Source: Pseudomonas siliginis (GTDB lineage: Bacteria > Pseudomonadota > Gammaproteobacteria > Pseudomonadales > Pseudomonadaceae). From it: DNA of 64,000 nucleotides. Numbering within the stretch: position 1 is the first letter of the stretch; each line of letters opens with the position of its first letter. Below are positions 61,802-64,000 of this stretch, piece after piece. The notes beneath the pieces are model-generated. The model worked only from the letters and a program-made list of their open reading frames with translations, was not told the origin of the DNA and ran no database searches. Position numbers and translations under genes: made by a program. The stretch covers positions 1 to 64,000 of the forward strand of contig NZ_JAHSTW010000011.1 in NCBI RefSeq assembly GCF_019145195.1. Direction: 5' to 3'.

Positions 61802-62991
61802 TGCACTACCCCCTGGCCTTTCAGACGTTGGATGTCGAGTTCAGTCAGGCCAAGATTGGCGAGAATATCGTCGGTGTGCTGGCCCAGTTTCGGCCCGGAC
61901 CAGTTCACCCCGCCGGGGGTCTCCGAGAGTTTGGGGACGATGCCGGGCATTTTCACCGTTGCGCCGCCGGGCAAGTCGGCATTGAGCAGCATGTCCCGCG
62001 CCTGATAGTGCGGATCGGCGACGATATCAGCCACCGAATAGATGCGCCCGGCCGGCACTTCGGCAGCTTCGAGAGCAGCCAGTACCTCGTCGATCGGCAG
62101 GCTGCTGGTCCAGTGTGTGATGGCCGCATCGAGCAAGCCGCTCTGCGCCGCGCGGCCGTCGTTGTGGGCGAATTCTTCTGCCTCGGCCAGATCAGCGCGG
62201 CCGATGGTATGCATCAGGCGCTTGTAGATCGGGTCGCTGTTGCCGGCAATCACCACATAAGCGCCGTCGGCTGTGAGGTAAGTATTGGAGGGCGCGATGC
62301 CCGGCAAGGCGCCGCCGCTGCGCTCGCGGACATGGCCGAGCATGTCGTATTCCGGCACCAGACTTTCCATGACGTTGAACACGCTTTCGGCCAGCGACAC
62401 ATCGACAACTTGCCCACCGCCCTGCCCGGTCTTGACCCGCAACAGCGACATCAGCGCGCCGATCACCGCGTGCAGCGAGGCCAGCGAATCGCCGAGGCTG
62501 ACGCCGACCCGCGCCGGTGGCGAATCGGGATTGCCGGTGGTGTAGCGGATGCCGCCCATGGCCTCGCCAATCGCACCGAAACCGGGCCGGTCACGGTAAG
62601 GGCCGGTCTGGCCGTAGCCGGAGATACGCACCAGGGTCAGGTTCGGATTCAGCGCATGTAGCACGTCCCAACCCAGACCGAGTTTTTCCAGCGCACCGGG
62701 GCGCAGGTTTTCAATGATCACGTCGGCGTCGCCGGCCAGTTGCTTGACCAGTTCGATGCCTTCAGCGGATTTCAGATTGAGCGCCAGGGATTTCTTGTTG
62801 CGCGATTGCAGGTACCACCACAGCGATGTGCCTTCGTGCAGCTTGCGCCATTTGCGCAGCGGGTCGCCCTGACCCATGGCTTCGATCTTGATCACCTCGG
62901 CGCCGAACTCGGCAAGCATGCGCGCGGCAAACGGTGCGGCGATCAGGGTGCCGATCTCGATCACTTTGATTGCACTCAAAGGGGCAGTCAT
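61798..62991 (-). CDS. CaiB/BaiF family CoA-transferase
   Basis: A 397-residue class III CoA-transferase. It opens LSAIKVIEIGTLIAAPFAARMLAEFGAEVIKIE, the family's nucleotide-binding start, and has NKKSLALNLKSAEG and the catalytic aspartate region ENLRPGALEKLGLG. These enzymes transfer CoA between short acids, for example to succinate. It is translated just before the lyase (four-base overlap), so the pair likely activates an organic acid and then cleaves it. Confidence 0.9.
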   Translation of the reverse strand: MTAPLSAIKVIEIGTLIAAPFAARMLAEFGAEVIKIEAMGQGDPLRKWRKLHEGTSLWWYLQSRNKKSLALNLKSAEGIELVKQLAGDADVIIENLRPGALEKLGLGWDVLHALNPNLTLVRISGYGQTGPYRDRPGFGAIGEAMGGIRYTTGNPDSPPARVGVSLGDSLASLHAVIGALMSLLRVKTGQGGGQVVDVSLAESVFNVMESLVPEYDMLGHVRERSGGALPGIAPSNTYLTADGAYVVIAGNSDPIYKRLMHTIGRADLAEAEEFAHNDGRAAQSGLLDAAITHWTSSLPIDEVLAALEAAEVPAGRIYSVADIVADPHYQARDMLLNADLPGGATVKMPGIVPKLSETPGGVNWSGPKLGQHTDDILANLGLTELDIQRLKGQGVVQ

Positions 62992-63126
62992 CGCGGGTAC
63001 CTCTTGTTCTTGGAATATGTCGCCAAGGCTAGAGGAACGATCGTCAGCGAATCCAGCCGTCTCTCGGCAATGGGCGTTCGCGAAATGCGAATGCTCCGCT
63101 GTGATTGCGTGGTGAATTCAGGGCCG

Positions 63127-63220
63127 CCTTCGCGAGCAGGCTCGCTCCCACAAGGTTCTGTAGTGGTTTCAGATTCTGTATTCACACAAGTTCAATGTGG
63201 GAGCGAGCCTGCTCGCGAAG
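63127..63220. repeat. REP doublet (REPIN) between LysR and CoA-transferase genes
   Basis: Inverted REP pair of the GCGAGCAGGCTCGC type with a spacer of about 40 bases, between the LysR regulator and the CoA-transferase gene. Confidence 0.9.
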
Positions 63221-63243
63221 AGGCCATCAACCGCAATGAAGAT

Positions 63244-64000
63244 CTACCTCCCGCGCAAATGCTCAAACAACATCCGGCTCACCGGCGACAACCCTGCCTC
63301 ATCGCGCACCACCACAATCAGCGCGCGATCCGCCCAGGCATCGGTCAGCGGCACCGCGCGCAAGCCCAATGCCTGACCAAATAACTCATAGGCTCGCTGC
63401 GGCAGAATGCCGATGCCCATGTTCGCCTGGACCATCCGGCACACCGCATCGAATCCCGGCACATGAATGCGGATGCGCAGGACTTTGCCGGCCTGCCGCG
63501 CCGCCGCATGGGTACGCATGTTGATCGAACTGGCTGCGTGCAAGCCGACGTAATCGCTGTCGAGAGTTTCATCGAAAGTCACCGATGCGCGCGCAGCCAA
63601 CGGATGCTCCGGGAGCATCACCACCACCAGTTTGTCCTGGCGGTACAACACGCTGTGCAGGCCTTTGGTGTCGCTGTCGTCGGAGCAGATGCCGAGGTCG
63701 GCGACGCCATCGAGCACGCCCTGAATCACCCCGGCGCTGGGGCGTTCTTCAAGGTCGGTCTTGACCTGCGGCTGCCGCGCGGAGAAGTCGCGCAAGTCTT
63801 CGGGCAGGAACTGAATGATCGCCGAAAGATTGGCCAGCATGCGCACGTAACCCCGCACACCGTGGCTGTGCTCGCCCAGTTCCAGGCCCATCTTTTCCAC
63901 GTTGAAGAGCATCTGCCGCGCATGGTGCAGCAGGGTCTCACCGGCCGGCGTGAGGATCATGCCTTTGGCTTGGCGCACGAACAAAGCGATGCCCAGCGCC
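63244..64000 (-). CDS. LysR-family regulator, N-terminus beyond window
   Basis: The visible 252 residues are the end of the DNA-binding domain (LFVRQAKGMILTPAGETLLHHAR) and the whole ligand-binding domain (VRMLANLSAIIQFLPEDLRDF through MLFEHLRGR) of a LysR-type regulator. The frame stays open to the window edge, so the start lies beyond position 64000. It is transcribed in the same direction as the CoA-transferase, lyase and MFS genes and probably regulates that cluster; the inducer is unknown. Confidence 0.9.
   Translation of the reverse strand, partial: ALGIALFVRQAKGMILTPAGETLLHHARQMLFNVEKMGLELGEHSHGVRGYVRMLANLSAIIQFLPEDLRDFSARQPQVKTDLEERPSAGVIQGVLDGVADLGICSDDSDTKGLHSVLYRQDKLVVVMLPEHPLAARASVTFDETLDSDYVGLHAASSINMRTHAAARQAGKVLRIRIHVPGFDAVCRMVQANMGIGILPQRAYELFGQALGLRAVPLTDAWADRALIVVVRDEAGLSPVSRMLFEHLRGR

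Overview
The window looks like a stretch of chromosome from a Pseudomonas of the P. fluorescens group. Supporting this are the order dapA-bamC-MBL hydrolase-purC-tRNA-Ser, an algU-mucA-mucB-mucD cluster beside nadB, a phaG gene very close to the P. putida type, and many copies of the GC-rich REP palindrome (core GCGAGCAGGCTCGC) typical of these genomes. Gene density is high, and nearly all genes use Pseudomonas-like codons.

Layout. 1-2.8 kb is the end of an integrative element or prophage: small genes, a PrtN-family activator, an excisionase-like protein and a tyrosine integrase, abutting the 3' end of tRNA-Ser(CGA). 2.9-19.6 kb is core genome: purine and lysine biosynthesis, outer-membrane assembly (BamC, a BepA-like protease), peroxiredoxin, TusA, the envelope-stress regulon core algU-mucA-mucB-mucD (no mucC), nadB, sdhE/ygfX, ygfZ and an HDOD protein. 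19.7-26.2 kb is a tricarboxylate uptake locus: the two-component pair tctDE divergent from tctCBA, plus an AbrB-type membrane protein. 26.3-28.3 kb holds ung and a hydroxyisobutyryl-CoA-hydrolase-like gene.

28.3-36.0 kb is a tightly coupled three-gene operon: a family-4 glycosyltransferase, a one-pass membrane protein of unknown function, and an 1843-residue RTX calcium-binding-repeat protein. No type I secretion genes lie beside it. 36.9-46.9 kb is a guanidine-utilisation operon headed by a guanidine-I (ykkC) riboswitch: an ABC uptake system, two DUF1989 proteins, a biotin-dependent guanidine/urea carboxylase and allophanate hydrolase. A 93-bp REP doublet (REPIN) lies in frame inside the carboxylase gene, at the junction of its two carboxyltransferase halves.

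47.1-50.7 kb carries a diguanylate cyclase, a CWC protein, an rsuA-type pseudouridine synthase and phaG. 50.9-53.0 kb is a small accessory patch next to tRNA-Gly(CCC): a decaying hipBA-like toxin-antitoxin pair, an intact-looking higBA pair, and a short tandem repeat resembling an IS21-type end. 53.0-64.0 kb holds tam, a PAS-GAF-GGDEF cyclase, a LysE exporter, fosA, two tandem paralogous secreted proteins of unknown function, and a catabolic cluster (MFS transporter, HMG-CoA-lyase-like enzyme, CaiB-type CoA-transferase, LysR regulator cut by the window end).

All calls come from reading the sequence and from remembered family features. No database search was possible.
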